Assembly (NCBI GenBank): GCA_025999455.1
Contig: AP024683.1
Coordinates: forward strand, 3,474,451-3,538,450
DNA from: Geminicoccaceae bacterium
GTDB taxonomy: Bacteria > Pseudomonadota > Alphaproteobacteria > Geminicoccales > Geminicoccaceae
Reading direction: 5' to 3'
DNA: 64,000 nucleotides
Part shown: positions 33,332-42,528 of the stretch, piece by piece
Layout of the letters: each line of letters starts with the position of its first letter
How positions within the stretch are numbered: position 1 is the stretch's first letter
The notes under the pieces: generated by a model
The model's database searches: none
The model's input: only the letters and a program-made list of their open reading frames with translations
Told to the model about the DNA's origin: nothing
Position numbers and translations under genes: made by a program

Positions 33332-35584
33332 GTGGCGGGCTGGCTCCTCTACGCCTGGCCTTGGCTTTCGGGTGCCGTCACCATCCCTTGGGACGCGAAG
33401 TCCCAGTTCTGGCCGCACTATCGGGTGCTGGCCGAGAGCCTCGCCCGGAGCGAGCTGCCGCTCTGGCTGCCCGAACTCTTCGCCGGCACGGCACACGTCG
33501 CCGACCCGCAATCCTTCCTCTTCTCGCCCTATTTCTTGCTCTGGGCACTCGTCGACCCGGAACCGAGCTTCCGGAGTTTCGATGCCGCCGTGCTGGGCCT
33601 GCCGCTGCTCGGCGGCCTCGGCGTTTTCGCCTGGTCGGCGGCCAGAGGGCTCCATCCGCTCGGCGCCCTTCTGACGGGATTCGCCTTCCTGGCCGGTGGC
33701 TCGGTCGCCTGGCGGCTGCAGCACGTGGGCCAGCTCCATTCGCTCGCAGCACTGCCCTGGCTCCTCTTCGCCCTCGACCGGACGATCGCGCGGGGCTCCT
33801 GGCGCGCCGGCATCGCTTCCGGTCTCCTGGCGGCGATCCTCCTCACCGGCCGCGATCAGGTGGCCCTCCTCGGCGCTTATCTGGCCTTGGGCTTCGTCCT
33901 CTGGCGCTGGCTCGAGGCGTCGGACCGACGCGCGACCTTCGCCCGCTCGATCGGCCCGCTCCTGCTCGGCGCCCTTCTCGCGGCCCTGCTCGCCGCCCCG
34001 CCGCTCCTGCTGACCGCCCTCGAGGCCGCCCGTTCGAACCGCCCGGCGATCGACCTCGACGGCGCCGGCCGCGGCTCGCTCCACCCCGCCCTCCTCGCGA
34101 CGGTCCTCACCCCGCACCTCTTCGGCTCGGGCGGGCCCATGGCCGAGTTCTGGGGCCCGCCCTCCTTCGCCTGGCCGGACACGGGCCTCTTCGTCGCCCA
34201 GAACATGGGCGTGCTCTATCTCGGCGCCCCGGCTCTCTTCTGTCTCCTCGCCGCCGGCCGCCAACTCGCCCGCGCGCCCGACGGCCGGTTCCTGCTCGCG
34301 GCCACCGCTATCGTCCTCCTCTACGCCCTCGGCTGGTACACGCCCGTTTTCGCCCTCGCCTGGCACTTTCTGCCCGGGGTCGATCTCTTCCGGAGGCCCG
34401 CCGATGCGACCTTCCTCCTCACGATGCTCCTGGCCCTCCTCGCCGGGCGGGCGTTCGACCGGCTCCTGCGCGAGCCGCCGCCCGGCGGCCTCGCGATCGC
34501 CGCCGTCGCGATCGTGGGGAGCTTCGCGGCCGCCTTCGGCCTCGCCCTCGCCCGCGACCGGCTCGCTCGCGCCGCCCCGGCGCTCCTCGAGGCCTTTCTT
34601 TGGTTCGCCGGCTCGGGGCTCCTTCTGGTCCTCCTGATCCGCAGCCCCGAAAAGCGCCGATCGCTCCTGGCCTCGGCCCTCCTCGTCCTCACCACCTTCG
34701 ACCTCGCCCGGAACGACGGGCCGAACGGGGCCACGGGTCTGCCCGTCCGCGGCGAGGTCGATTGGTCGGTCCTCGATCCCTCGAGCCCCGAGCCCCTGCT
34801 CGACCAGCTCGCCGAACTGGTCGCGCGGAGCCGCGTGGAGGGCCGGCGCGACCGCGTCGAGCTCGTGGGCCTGGGCTATGCCTGGCCGAACGCGCCCCTC
34901 GTGCGCTGGCTCGAGCACACGCTCGGCCACAACCCGGTCCGCTCGGCCCGCTACGTGCAGGCGGTGGGCGCGGAGGACACGATCGCCGTCCCGGAGCAAC
35001 GCCGCTTCACGCCCGCCTTCCCCTCCTGGCGCTCGCCGCTCGCCGAGCTTTTGGGCCTGCGCTGGATCGCGACACCGGTCCCGATCGAGCGCCTCGACCC
35101 GCGCCTTGCGGCCGATCCTTTGCCGCTCGTCGCCCGGATCGGCACGACCTTCCTCTACGAGAACCCGAATGCTCTGCCCCGCCTCCGCCTCGTGGGCGCG
35201 TGGGAGCCGCTCGACGCCGCGGCCGTCCTCGAGCGGGGACGCTGGCCCGAGGTCGATCCGTCCCGGACCGTGCTGCTCGAGGAGCCGCCACCCTTCGCCC
35301 CCGCCTCCCCGGCCGGACCCGGACGGGTCGCGATCCTCGGCTGGGAACGGGATCGGATCGCGCTCGAGGTCGAGGCCCCCTCGGGCGGATTCCTCGTCCT
35401 CCACGATCCCTGGCATCCTTGGTGGCGGGCCCGGCTCGACGGTGAACGGGTCCCGATCCTGCGCGCGGATCTGCTCTTCCGCGCCGTCGCCCTCCCACCC
35501 GGCCGACGCCGGCTCGTCTTCACCTTCGAGCCCTTCGCGGGCGCCCTCGAGGAGCTTCTCGCCCGCCTCGGCGCCCGCGCGTGA
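33332..35584 (+). CDS. YfhO-like polytopic membrane protein
   Basis: 750 residues, with about 10-12 hydrophobic segments up to residue ~470 and an extracytoplasmic beta-rich C-terminal domain. The opening WDAKSQFWPHYRVLAESLARS has the Asp-containing first loop of GT-C glycosyltransferases, and the later GGFLVLHDPWHPWWRA motif is typical of YfhO proteins, which in Gram-positives decorate lipoteichoic acid with sugars. A lipid-linked sugar transferase is likely; the substrate is unknown. The GTG start is the first in frame. It is convergent with the carbamoyltransferase gene, 6 bp away. Confidence 0.75.
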   Translation: MAGWLLYAWPWLSGAVTIPWDAKSQFWPHYRVLAESLARSELPLWLPELFAGTAHVADPQSFLFSPYFLLWALVDPEPSFRSFDAAVLGLPLLGGLGVFAWSAARGLHPLGALLTGFAFLAGGSVAWRLQHVGQLHSLAALPWLLFALDRTIARGSWRAGIASGLLAAILLTGRDQVALLGAYLALGFVLWRWLEASDRRATFARSIGPLLLGALLAALLAAPPLLLTALEAARSNRPAIDLDGAGRGSLHPALLATVLTPHLFGSGGPMAEFWGPPSFAWPDTGLFVAQNMGVLYLGAPALFCLLAAGRQLARAPDGRFLLAATAIVLLYALGWYTPVFALAWHFLPGVDLFRRPADATFLLTMLLALLAGRAFDRLLREPPPGGLAIAAVAIVGSFAAAFGLALARDRLARAAPALLEAFLWFAGSGLLLVLLIRSPEKRRSLLASALLVLTTFDLARNDGPNGATGLPVRGEVDWSVLDPSSPEPLLDQLAELVARSRVEGRRDRVELVGLGYAWPNAPLVRWLEHTLGHNPVRSARYVQAVGAEDTIAVPEQRRFTPAFPSWRSPLAELLGLRWIATPVPIERLDPRLAADPLPLVARIGTTFLYENPNALPRLRLVGAWEPLDAAAVLERGRWPEVDPSRTVLLEEPPPFAPASPAGPGRVAILGWERDRIALEVEAPSGGFLVLHDPWHPWWRARLDGERVPILRADLLFRAVALPPGRRRLVFTFEPFAGALEELLARLGARA

Positions 35585-35590
35585 GCCCAC

Positions 35591-37348
35591 TCACCCCGCC
35601 CGCCGCACGATCGTCCGGCCGAGGACCAGGAGGTCCATCTTCGTCCGCAAAAAGCAGTCGAGCGCTTCCTCGGGCCGGCAGACGATCGGCTCGTTCTCGT
35701 TGAAGCTCGTGTTCAAGAGGATCGGCACGCTCGTGCGCCGTTCGAAGGCGGCGATCAGATCGTAGTAACGCGGGTTGGCGGCGCGCGTGACGGTCTGGAG
35801 CCGCCCCGAGCCGTCGACGTGGGTCGTGGCCGGCACCTGGCCGCGGCGTTCGGGACGGACCTGGAAGACCTGCATCATGAAGGGGACGTCGTCCTCTTCC
35901 TCGAACCAGTCGGCGACGCGCTCGCGCAGGATGGCCGGGGCGAACGGACGGAAACTCTCGCGCCGTTTGATCTTGAGGTTCAAGACGTCCTTCATGTCGG
36001 CACGGCGCGGATCGGCCAGGATCGAGCGGTTGCCGAGCGCCCGCGGGCCCCACTCCATCCGTCCCTGGAACCAGCCGACCACCGCGCCCTCGGCGATCGC
36101 CGCCGCCACCTTCTCGACGAGCGCCCGATCGTCGGGCGCCGTCTCGATCGTGCAGCCCTCGCTTTCGATCGCCGGCCGTTGCCGCTCGACGAAGCGGGCG
36201 AGGTCCGCGTCGCTCCAGCCCGGGCCCCACGAGGCGCGGTCCATGACGAAGCGGCGCGGGGCTTGCGAGACCGCGTGCCAGACCACGAAAGCCGCGCCGA
36301 TCGCGCCGCCCGCGTCGCCCGCCGCGGCGGGCAAATAGAGCTCGCGGAAGCGGGTCCGCCGATAGACCTTGCCGTTGGCGACCGAGTTCATGGCGCAGCC
36401 GCCCGCGAGGCAGAGCCGGTCGAGTCCGGTCTCGCGTTGGACGATGTCGAGGAGGTGGAAGAGTGCCCGTTCGTACATCGCCTGGGCCGAGGCGGCGATG
36501 TCGGCGTGCCGCTCGTCGAGGGCTTCGTCCTTCTTGCGCGCGGGGCCCAGGAGCTCCTCGAGCGCCGGGGTGAAGATCCGCCCGACCTCGGGGTAGCCCC
36601 CCTGCCAGACCATCTCCACCCCCTCGGCATGGTGGCGGAAATAATCGAGGCCCAAGGTGTAGCTGCCGTCCGGGTGGAGCTGGACGAGCCGCTCCATCTC
36701 GGGCAGGCGGGTGGGCCGGCCGTAGGGCGCGAAGCCCATGACCTTGTATTCGTCGCCGTACGACCAGAAGCCGAGATATTGCGTGATCGCCTGGTAGAAG
36801 AGGCCGAGCGAGTGGGGGAAGAAGACCCGGCCGCGGACCTCGATCCGGCTGCCGTGCCCGACCCCCCACATGGCCGAGAGGAAATCGCCGAAGCCGTCGA
36901 CCGAAACGAGGGCCGCTTCTTCGAAGGGCGAAACCAGGAAGGCCGAAGCGAGGTGCGCCAGATGGTGCTCCACGGGGTGGAGCCGCGCCCGGACGCGATC
37001 GCGCGGCACGGAGAGCGCCGCGGCGAGCTCGTCGAGGGGTGAGCCCACCTTGGCGGCGTTGGCGAGCCGGTCGCGAATGAGCCCGAGCGAGGGGCGGCGT
37101 TTGAAGGCGAAGAGCGCCTTTTGGAAGAGATGCGCCTTCGGGTCGCGGTTGATCGCGACGTGGTCGACCTCCTCGAGCCCGATGCCCGCCTCGGCGAGGC
37201 AGTAGCGGACCGCCTCGACCGGCAGCCCGGCCCAGTGCTTCACTCGCCGGAACCGCTCCTCCTCCGCCGCGGCGAGGAGCTCGCCGTCGCGCAAAAGGCA
37301 GGCGGAGCTGTCGGCATGGTAGGCGTTGAGGCCCAGGATCCAGGTCAT
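35591..37348 (-). CDS. Carbamoyltransferase, NodU/CmcH family
   Basis: 585 residues. The N-terminal Kae1-like domain starts ILGLNAYHADSSACLLRDGE, with a metal-binding His in HPVEHHLAHLASAF; the C-terminal domain has LCLAGGCAMNSVANGKV, EWGPRALGNRSILADPR and ILLNTSFNENEPIV. These enzymes use carbamoyl phosphate and ATP to carbamoylate sugars or antibiotics (NodU acts on Nod factor). It overlaps its upstream neighbour by 4 bp (ATGA). The YfhO-like gene next door hints at a glycan target. Confidence 0.92.
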   Translation of the reverse strand: MTWILGLNAYHADSSACLLRDGELLAAAEEERFRRVKHWAGLPVEAVRYCLAEAGIGLEEVDHVAINRDPKAHLFQKALFAFKRRPSLGLIRDRLANAAKVGSPLDELAAALSVPRDRVRARLHPVEHHLAHLASAFLVSPFEEAALVSVDGFGDFLSAMWGVGHGSRIEVRGRVFFPHSLGLFYQAITQYLGFWSYGDEYKVMGFAPYGRPTRLPEMERLVQLHPDGSYTLGLDYFRHHAEGVEMVWQGGYPEVGRIFTPALEELLGPARKKDEALDERHADIAASAQAMYERALFHLLDIVQRETGLDRLCLAGGCAMNSVANGKVYRRTRFRELYLPAAAGDAGGAIGAAFVVWHAVSQAPRRFVMDRASWGPGWSDADLARFVERQRPAIESEGCTIETAPDDRALVEKVAAAIAEGAVVGWFQGRMEWGPRALGNRSILADPRRADMKDVLNLKIKRRESFRPFAPAILRERVADWFEEEDDVPFMMQVFQVRPERRGQVPATTHVDGSGRLQTVTRAANPRYYDLIAAFERRTSVPILLNTSFNENEPIVCRPEEALDCFLRTKMDLLVLGRTIVRRAG

Positions 37349-38226
37349 CGCGAACTCCGCTTCGGAGGTGACGCGTCCATGGTCCGTGCCGCCCGGGCGC
37401 GTGCCAACCGCTCGAGCCCGCGCAGATCGCCGTTGGCGAAGAGCTGATCCTCGATCACCCGGGCGCGCGCGGCATCGACCGGCGCGTGCGGCCTCGGCTC
37501 GGGCCGCGGCGTACCAACGGGATCGGCCGTCCTCGCGCGTTCGACGGCCCGGGCGGGCTCCCCCGACCGCACGGGATCCGCACCCGACGCGGCGGGCGCC
37601 GGCTCGGGATCGGCAGCGGGGTCGTCGGGCTCGGGTTCGTTCCGCAACATTTCCTCGTCGGGTTCGGCGGCGAGCTCGGCCGGAACGGGATCCGCGGTCT
37701 CGGGCTCGGCCGGCTCCGCCGGCTCGATCGCGGCGCGCTCGGCCAAGGTCCGCAAGAGCCTGTGAACCTCGCGCTGGAGCTGGACCTGGTGGCGCAGGAC
37801 GACGCCGAGCTCGGGCACGCGCGAGAGGAGCCGCGGCAGGCCGGGCTCGGGGAAGAGCCGGCCGTCGGGGCAGCGCGGCTCGATCGTCGCGAGCCGGGCC
37901 TCGAGCCGGTCGCAGCGGGCGAGCTTCCAGAAGGCGACCGCCAGCCGCTCGACGAGGAGCGCGTCGGAAGTGGTGCGCGGCGCGTGCTCGGCGCGGAGCT
38001 CGGCCAGGAGGGCCGCGAAGGCCGCCGGATCCTCGCCCGGGGCCAGGATGTTCTCCGACCAGAGGCCGTGGCGGAAGGCGTTCTTGGACGCGCGCGCCTT
38101 GCCCTCGGCCGTGACCGGCCCCCGCGAGCGGGCGCCGTTGGCGCGTGAGGCGGCGCGTTGCGCCTCGGAGCGTGGGCGGGCGTGCGGCGCCGTGGCCGGC
38201 GCACCGAATTCGGGTCGGGCCTGCAT
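37345..38226 (-). CDS. Hypothetical protein with an RANGARSRGPVTAEGK motif
   Basis: About 293 residues. The N-terminal section has AASRANGARSRGPVTAEGKA followed by RASKNAFRHGL, a motif I have seen in many unannotated proteins from Proteobacteria and Planctomycetes, with no known function. Residues ~70-160 are helical and Leu/Arg-rich, ~165-230 are Glu/Pro/Ala-rich and look disordered, and the end is basic. The ATG at 38226 is preferred; one at 38262 lacks a ribosome site. It is the first gene of an operon with the carbamoyltransferase. Confidence 0.6.
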   Translation of the reverse strand: MQARPEFGAPATAPHARPRSEAQRAASRANGARSRGPVTAEGKARASKNAFRHGLWSENILAPGEDPAAFAALLAELRAEHAPRTTSDALLVERLAVAFWKLARCDRLEARLATIEPRCPDGRLFPEPGLPRLLSRVPELGVVLRHQVQLQREVHRLLRTLAERAAIEPAEPAEPETADPVPAELAAEPDEEMLRNEPEPDDPAADPEPAPAASGADPVRSGEPARAVERARTADPVGTPRPEPRPHAPVDAARARVIEDQLFANGDLRGLERLARARAARTMDASPPKRSSR

Positions 38227-38331
38227 GGACCTGCTCCCGTCGATGGACGATGCGCCCATCATAGGGATTCAGGCCTATTCGTCAACCGACCCCGGCGGCC
38301 CGTCGCGCGGCCGCCCGGCGCCGCGGTGGGC

Positions 38332-39831
38332 TCAGGAGCACCACCAGGGCCAATCGCCCCGGATCTTGGCCATGCGGGTGGGGCCGAGCGGCTCCGGCGC
38401 CCAGACCACCGGAGCGGCGGGCGCCGGCGGTGGCGTCGCGGGCGACGGTGGGGGAGCCGACACGTTCTCCGTCGCGGGCGAGCGGCCCGTCGGTGCGGCT
38501 CGCTTCGACCTTCTCCGGCGGCGCCGCTCGGCCGCCCGATCCCCGGCCGGTTCGCTGCCGCCCGAGTCGGGCGGGTGGGCAGGTCGCGCGCCGGGCGGCC
38601 GGGCCTCGGGCGGGAGGATCGGCCGGGTCGACTTGCCGTCGGGGGCGGGACGCGGGGTGCTGGCCGCGGCGGCGGCGCGGGCTTCGGCCGTCGTCCCGTC
38701 CTCGGCCGACCAAGGCCAGCTCGGCGCCGGTTCGGGCGGGCGTGGCCCGACCCCCGCCGGCCAAACGGGCGACGAGACCACAGGTTCGGCCGGCTTCGCT
38801 TCGTCGAGTGGGAGGCCGGTGCGCGGGTCGCGCGGCTTGCCGTGCCAGCCCGGGCAGAGCGGCCAGGGCTCACGCCCGACGGGCGGCTCGGCACACGGCG
38901 CCGGCGCGTGTGTCGCGGGCGAGGAGGGCTCGGGATCCCGGGCTCGGCCGGCATGGGGCCGCACGGGCACGCCGAGTTCGCGGGCGTGACGCGCCCAGGC
39001 CTCGGCCTCGCGTCGGGCCCGGCCTGCGCCGTGATAGGCTTCGGCCTCCGCGCCCAGGAGCACGAGACGGGCGTGGAAGCCGGGATCGCGCCCCGCGGCG
39101 GGATCCGGCGCCGCCGTCTCGCGCATGCCGATCGCCGGATCCGGCCCGACCGGTTCGGGCGAGCACGGTTCGCCCGAGACGTCCGGTCCGCCCCCGGCAC
39201 CGGCCGATGGGCGATCGCTCGGTGGTCCGGCATCGAGGGCGCCCACGAAGGCGGGGTGATCGCGCCCGGGGTCGAGCCCGGCGCGGCGGAAATGGTCGAG
39301 GACGCGGGCGCGTTCGGCCGGATCCTCGACGCGGGTGAGCTCCTCGAGCACGCGCCGGCGGTCGGCCGGCGTCACCCACTCGGCGGTCAAGGAAGCGAGC
39401 GGCCGCCGCCCGGTGCCGGGCGGGACGACCCAGTTCGCATAACTCGCCGCCTCCCACTCGGCCCGGGCCTCGGGATCGCGCGGGAGGAGCGCCTCGCCGG
39501 CCGGCTCCTCATCCTCGGGTTCCGCGAAGCTGCGCGGCCCGAGCAACCGCGCCATCCGCCCCGCCTCGCCGACCCGCCCCTGGGCGAGGAGCTGGTCGAT
39601 CGCGACCTCGAACCGCGCCGCCCGATTCGCCGGGCTCGGATCGTCGGGCCGCCGCGCGAGCTGCGCTTCGAGGGTCGAGAGGCGGGGATCGTCGAAGACG
39701 TTCGCGTCGAGGCCGAGCTCGGCTGCACCCGCCGCGTCGTCGAGGCCGGCCAGGCGGCAGCGGGCGATCCAGGCGAGGAGCGCGAGCGGCGCGGATTCCG
39801 CAGATTGCAAGAACATTTCCCTATCACCCAC
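38332..39831 (-). CDS. Hypothetical Ala/Pro-rich protein
   Basis: 499 residues. The first ~200 are helical (LLAWIARCRLAGLDDAAGAA, QVAIDQLLAQGR-like repeats) and resemble a tandem helical module; from ~205 on it is Pro/Ala/Arg-rich and probably disordered, with an Arg run (RRRRRRSK) near residue 445. No signal peptide and no recognised domain. The GTG at 39831 is the longest start; an ATG lies five codons later. Codon use is normal for the genome, which supports real coding. Confidence 0.5.
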   Translation of the reverse strand: MGDREMFLQSAESAPLALLAWIARCRLAGLDDAAGAAELGLDANVFDDPRLSTLEAQLARRPDDPSPANRAARFEVAIDQLLAQGRVGEAGRMARLLGPRSFAEPEDEEPAGEALLPRDPEARAEWEAASYANWVVPPGTGRRPLASLTAEWVTPADRRRVLEELTRVEDPAERARVLDHFRRAGLDPGRDHPAFVGALDAGPPSDRPSAGAGGGPDVSGEPCSPEPVGPDPAIGMRETAAPDPAAGRDPGFHARLVLLGAEAEAYHGAGRARREAEAWARHARELGVPVRPHAGRARDPEPSSPATHAPAPCAEPPVGREPWPLCPGWHGKPRDPRTGLPLDEAKPAEPVVSSPVWPAGVGPRPPEPAPSWPWSAEDGTTAEARAAAAASTPRPAPDGKSTRPILPPEARPPGARPAHPPDSGGSEPAGDRAAERRRRRRSKRAAPTGRSPATENVSAPPPSPATPPPAPAAPVVWAPEPLGPTRMAKIRGDWPWWCS

Positions 39832-39993
39832 AAGTCGCCCCTGCCGAGACGGCTCGGCGAGCTTCCCTCGGAACGGCGAACATCTCCGGGAAAATCGAGG
39901 AAAAGACGGCGCGAATCCGTAGCGATCGCGCTGGAGCGACGAGGGATTTTCAGCTATTTGCAGGACCGAGATCCTTCCAGGCGGAGGAAAACG

Positions 39994-40353
39994 ATGACCT
40001 TCCGGCTCGACGCCCCGTGCGACGCCTTCGCGGCCCGGGGCGAAAAAGGCCTCGGGGTTCGGACCTACGTTACGACCGATTCGCGCGAGGAGGTCCTGCA
40101 GCCCGGCTGTTTCCTTCGCGCGGCGCCGATCTTGCGCACGGGTGATCCGATCTTCTCGGGCATCGCCCCTTTGCCGAACCCGCCGCCCCGGCTGAACCGG
40201 CCGCAGGAGACGCGCCGGGCGCTCTCGATGGTCGCCCCGATGGAGCCCGGCCAGCCGATTTCGACGCGGCTCGTCCTCGATTTCGGCCGGCCCGAGGATC
40301 CGAGCGCGGCCTTCACCCGGAAACCGACCCGCCCGACCCGTAAGTCCGGCTGA
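39994..40353 (+). CDS. Hypothetical small protein
   Basis: 119 residues, with no hydrophobic segment. It has GLGVRTYVTTDSREEVLQPG and FGRPEDPSAAFTRKP as its clearer stretches and is Pro/Arg-rich. I do not recognise a family. The ATG follows a good gcggaggaa ribosome site after a 162-bp A/T-richer leader. It stands alone, convergent with the truncated FkbM gene. Confidence 0.55.
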   Translation: MTFRLDAPCDAFAARGEKGLGVRTYVTTDSREEVLQPGCFLRAAPILRTGDPIFSGIAPLPNPPPRLNRPQETRRALSMVAPMEPGQPISTRLVLDFGRPEDPSAAFTRKPTRPTRKSG

Positions 40354-40394
40354 CCCACCCGGCGCCGGGCTCGTCCGGGCCCGGTCCCCGTCTT

Positions 40395-40850
40395 TCAGCT
40401 GCGCCCCGACCCCGCCGGCTGCAGCTCCGCTCGCCCACTGGCGACGATCGGCGCCGGCCGCTCGGCGGGCACGGCGAGCGTGTCCCAGGTGCAGCGGTCG
40501 ATCTCGGGGAAGCCCTTCTCGGGCTCGGCGGCGTCGTGGAGGCGGTAGCCGGCGCGACGGAACCGCTCGGTCGCGGCCTCCGCGTTCTCGGCCGCGACCT
40601 CGACGAGAAGCGTCGGCCGCACCTCGCGCAACAGCCGCTCGGCGCCGTCCAGGACCAGGAGCTCCGCCCCTTCGACGTCGATCTTGACGAGATCCGGTGG
40701 GAAGGCAGCCTCGAGGAGCTGGTCGAGGGTGGCGGTCGGAACCAGGAGCTCCTCGCGCACCCCACCCATCTGGCTGCTGCCGTATCCCGAAAGTGCGTTC
40801 GCCGCTCTCCCGCGCGCGGCGATCGCGAACCGGGCGACATTAACTGCCAT
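40395..40850 (-). pseudogene. FkbM-type methyltransferase, 5'-truncated remnant
   Basis: The C-terminal ~145 residues of an FkbM methyltransferase are intact (TLDQLLEAAFPPDLVKIDVE, then GAELLVLDGAERLLREVRPT), preceded by the typical GRAANALSGYGSSQMGG segment. The SAM-binding motif I (VFDIGAN-type) is missing. The homology breaks at about 40,840-40,850, exactly where the DNA becomes clearly A/T-richer, so an insertion or recombination has replaced the 5' part. An open frame continues to 40,883 but that start is accidental. Confidence 0.7.
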
Positions 40851-40979
40851 CAGCACGCCACGACGAAAGTGACTATCCCACAACCAACGAAAAACGAAAC
40901 AACGTCAGCGGATGTTGTCAATTTCCGTGCGCTACGCGTACCCCTGTGAGATAACCTACAACCGATCGTTCAGGCGGGC

Positions 40980-41618
40980 TCATGACGGCACCTTCGCACG
41001 GCAGATCATATCCTTCCACAATCCCGGTGCACGTCCTGCATATCGAAACTTGGCTTCGGTGAAACCGCTATTTTCAAGCATCGCAGCGAGCGTCCGCCTC
41101 GAAAAAAACTTGATATGACCACCCTCATGATGAACGTGGAAATGCCTATCCCACGCATTGAGCAAAGCCAATGCTAAATTTTTCATATAGCCATGATAGG
41201 GCGTCGTGATGATGATACACCCACCTGGCTTGAGCGCATGGTATGCATTATGGAGGAAACGCTGGGGCGAGTAGAGATGCTCGATCACTTCCACGGCGGT
41301 TACGACGTCCCACCCACGCTCGGGTTTGAGCTTGGACCAATCGTCGTAAGCGCTCGCGACTTCGAAGCGGACATTACCCGACACCGCTTTCCGTGCTATC
41401 GCAATACCGTCCTCTGCGGTGTCGATGCCGGTGACCGAGTGCCCGAGTTCCGCGAGAGCGGCCGCAACGAAACCGGTTCCACATCCTACGTCCAGAATCG
41501 AAAGCGACGCTCCTTCGGGAAGGAGGCTTCGGATGATCGGCAAGAGCAAGCGATGGTGGGCCTCCTCGCGGAACATTACATAGCCATAGCGCGTACCCAT
41601 TTCAGTTGTTGTGCTCAT
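40980..41618 (-). CDS. Class I SAM-dependent methyltransferase
   Basis: 212 residues of the UbiG/Methyltransf_11 type. Motif I is ILDVGCGTGFVAAALAELGH, the acidic end of strand 2 is VTGIDTAEDGI, and post-I is DVVTAVEVIEHLYSPQRFL. It probably acts on a sugar, lipid-linked or cell-surface intermediate given its place in a polysaccharide locus. Its DNA is A/T-richer than average for the window, suggesting transfer. It overlaps the upstream GT2 gene by 17 bp. Confidence 0.85.
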   Translation of the reverse strand: MSTTTEMGTRYGYVMFREEAHHRLLLPIIRSLLPEGASLSILDVGCGTGFVAAALAELGHSVTGIDTAEDGIAIARKAVSGNVRFEVASAYDDWSKLKPERGWDVVTAVEVIEHLYSPQRFLHNAYHALKPGGCIIITTPYHGYMKNLALALLNAWDRHFHVHHEGGHIKFFSRRTLAAMLENSGFTEAKFRYAGRAPGLWKDMICRAKVPS

Positions 41619-42411
41619 GTGATTTCGGCTCGAAGTGGTTACGACCGGACTCGGTCAGCTTTCGCTCGGCGATCTCGAGGGCGATGATACCTTCCGCCAA
41701 GAGCCGCTGCAGTGCGTAATGCCAACCCGGGAGGCCGTCGAGGATACACCTCCTCCAAACCAGAACGTAGAAGGGCACGGCAATCACGAGCGGCCAGCCC
41801 AGTCTCCGTAGCCGATCGATCCAACCGAGCTCGTGGCCCGAACTCGTGAGCAGGAAGCGGGCCTCATCCCGGGCGTAACGCTGTTGTGAGCGGAGCCACC
41901 GCGACAAAGGCTTGCGGTCGTCGTGCAAGCACTTGCCACGCAGATCTCGTACCTCGCCATCGATCACGAGGCGGTGGCCGTGGCCTTCGTTGCGATATCG
42001 ACCGAGTTTTCGACGATAGAGCACCGTGCGAGGGGGATAGAGCGAACCACGCAGTGGACGGCCGTGCACACAGAAGATGAAATGAACTCTGTAGCCAGCG
42101 ACATGCGGCGGGGGAGCGAGATCCTGGATCTCCTGCGCGAGGTCATCACTCAGGACGTAGTCGGCGTCGATCGAAAGCACCCATTCCGTTCGAACACGCT
42201 CGAGCCCGAAATTGCATTGCTCGGCAAACGTGTCGAACGGCCTGTGGACGACCTCGACGTTGGGAAATCCGGCCAGGATCTCGAGCGTACCGTCATCGCT
42301 GCCGCTGTCGACGACCAAGACTTTGGGCACCCATCGAAGCCGGTCCAGAGTCCGACCGATGTTCGGGGCCTCGTTCCAGGTGATCACGAGGGCGGTCAAC
42401 TCCTCGCGCAC
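41602..42411 (-). CDS. Family 2 glycosyltransferase (WaaE/KdtX-like)
   Basis: 269 residues. The GT-A features are ALVITWNEAPNIGRTLDRL, VVDSGSDDGTLEI, the DxD-like LSIDADYVLSDDL, and a C-terminal region with one or two hydrophobic helices (WPLVIAVPFYVLVWRRCIL). The closest known types are WaaE/KdtX, which add a sugar to LPS core or act on lipid carriers. The GTG start follows a gene gap of 118 bp from the GT4 gene. It is a member of the polysaccharide operon. Confidence 0.88.
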   Translation of the reverse strand: MREELTALVITWNEAPNIGRTLDRLRWVPKVLVVDSGSDDGTLEILAGFPNVEVVHRPFDTFAEQCNFGLERVRTEWVLSIDADYVLSDDLAQEIQDLAPPPHVAGYRVHFIFCVHGRPLRGSLYPPRTVLYRRKLGRYRNEGHGHRLVIDGEVRDLRGKCLHDDRKPLSRWLRSQQRYARDEARFLLTSSGHELGWIDRLRRLGWPLVIAVPFYVLVWRRCILDGLPGWHYALQRLLAEGIIALEIAERKLTESGRNHFEPKSHEHNN

Positions 42412-42528
42412 GTGGCCCTAGAGTTCGAGGGTCGCGCGCCGCTCGACGGGAGAGCAAGCTCTCGAACATTCCGTCGCGTCGGCACTCGATCGGTCGACAC
42501 GATGACGGAGACGAGCGGCTCGGGCATG

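Noticed and set aside
32663-35590. A 975-codon minus-strand frame opposite the YfhO-like gene
   Set aside because: The sequence is Glu/Arg/Gly-rich shadow; the plus strand has a coherent membrane protein with family motifs.
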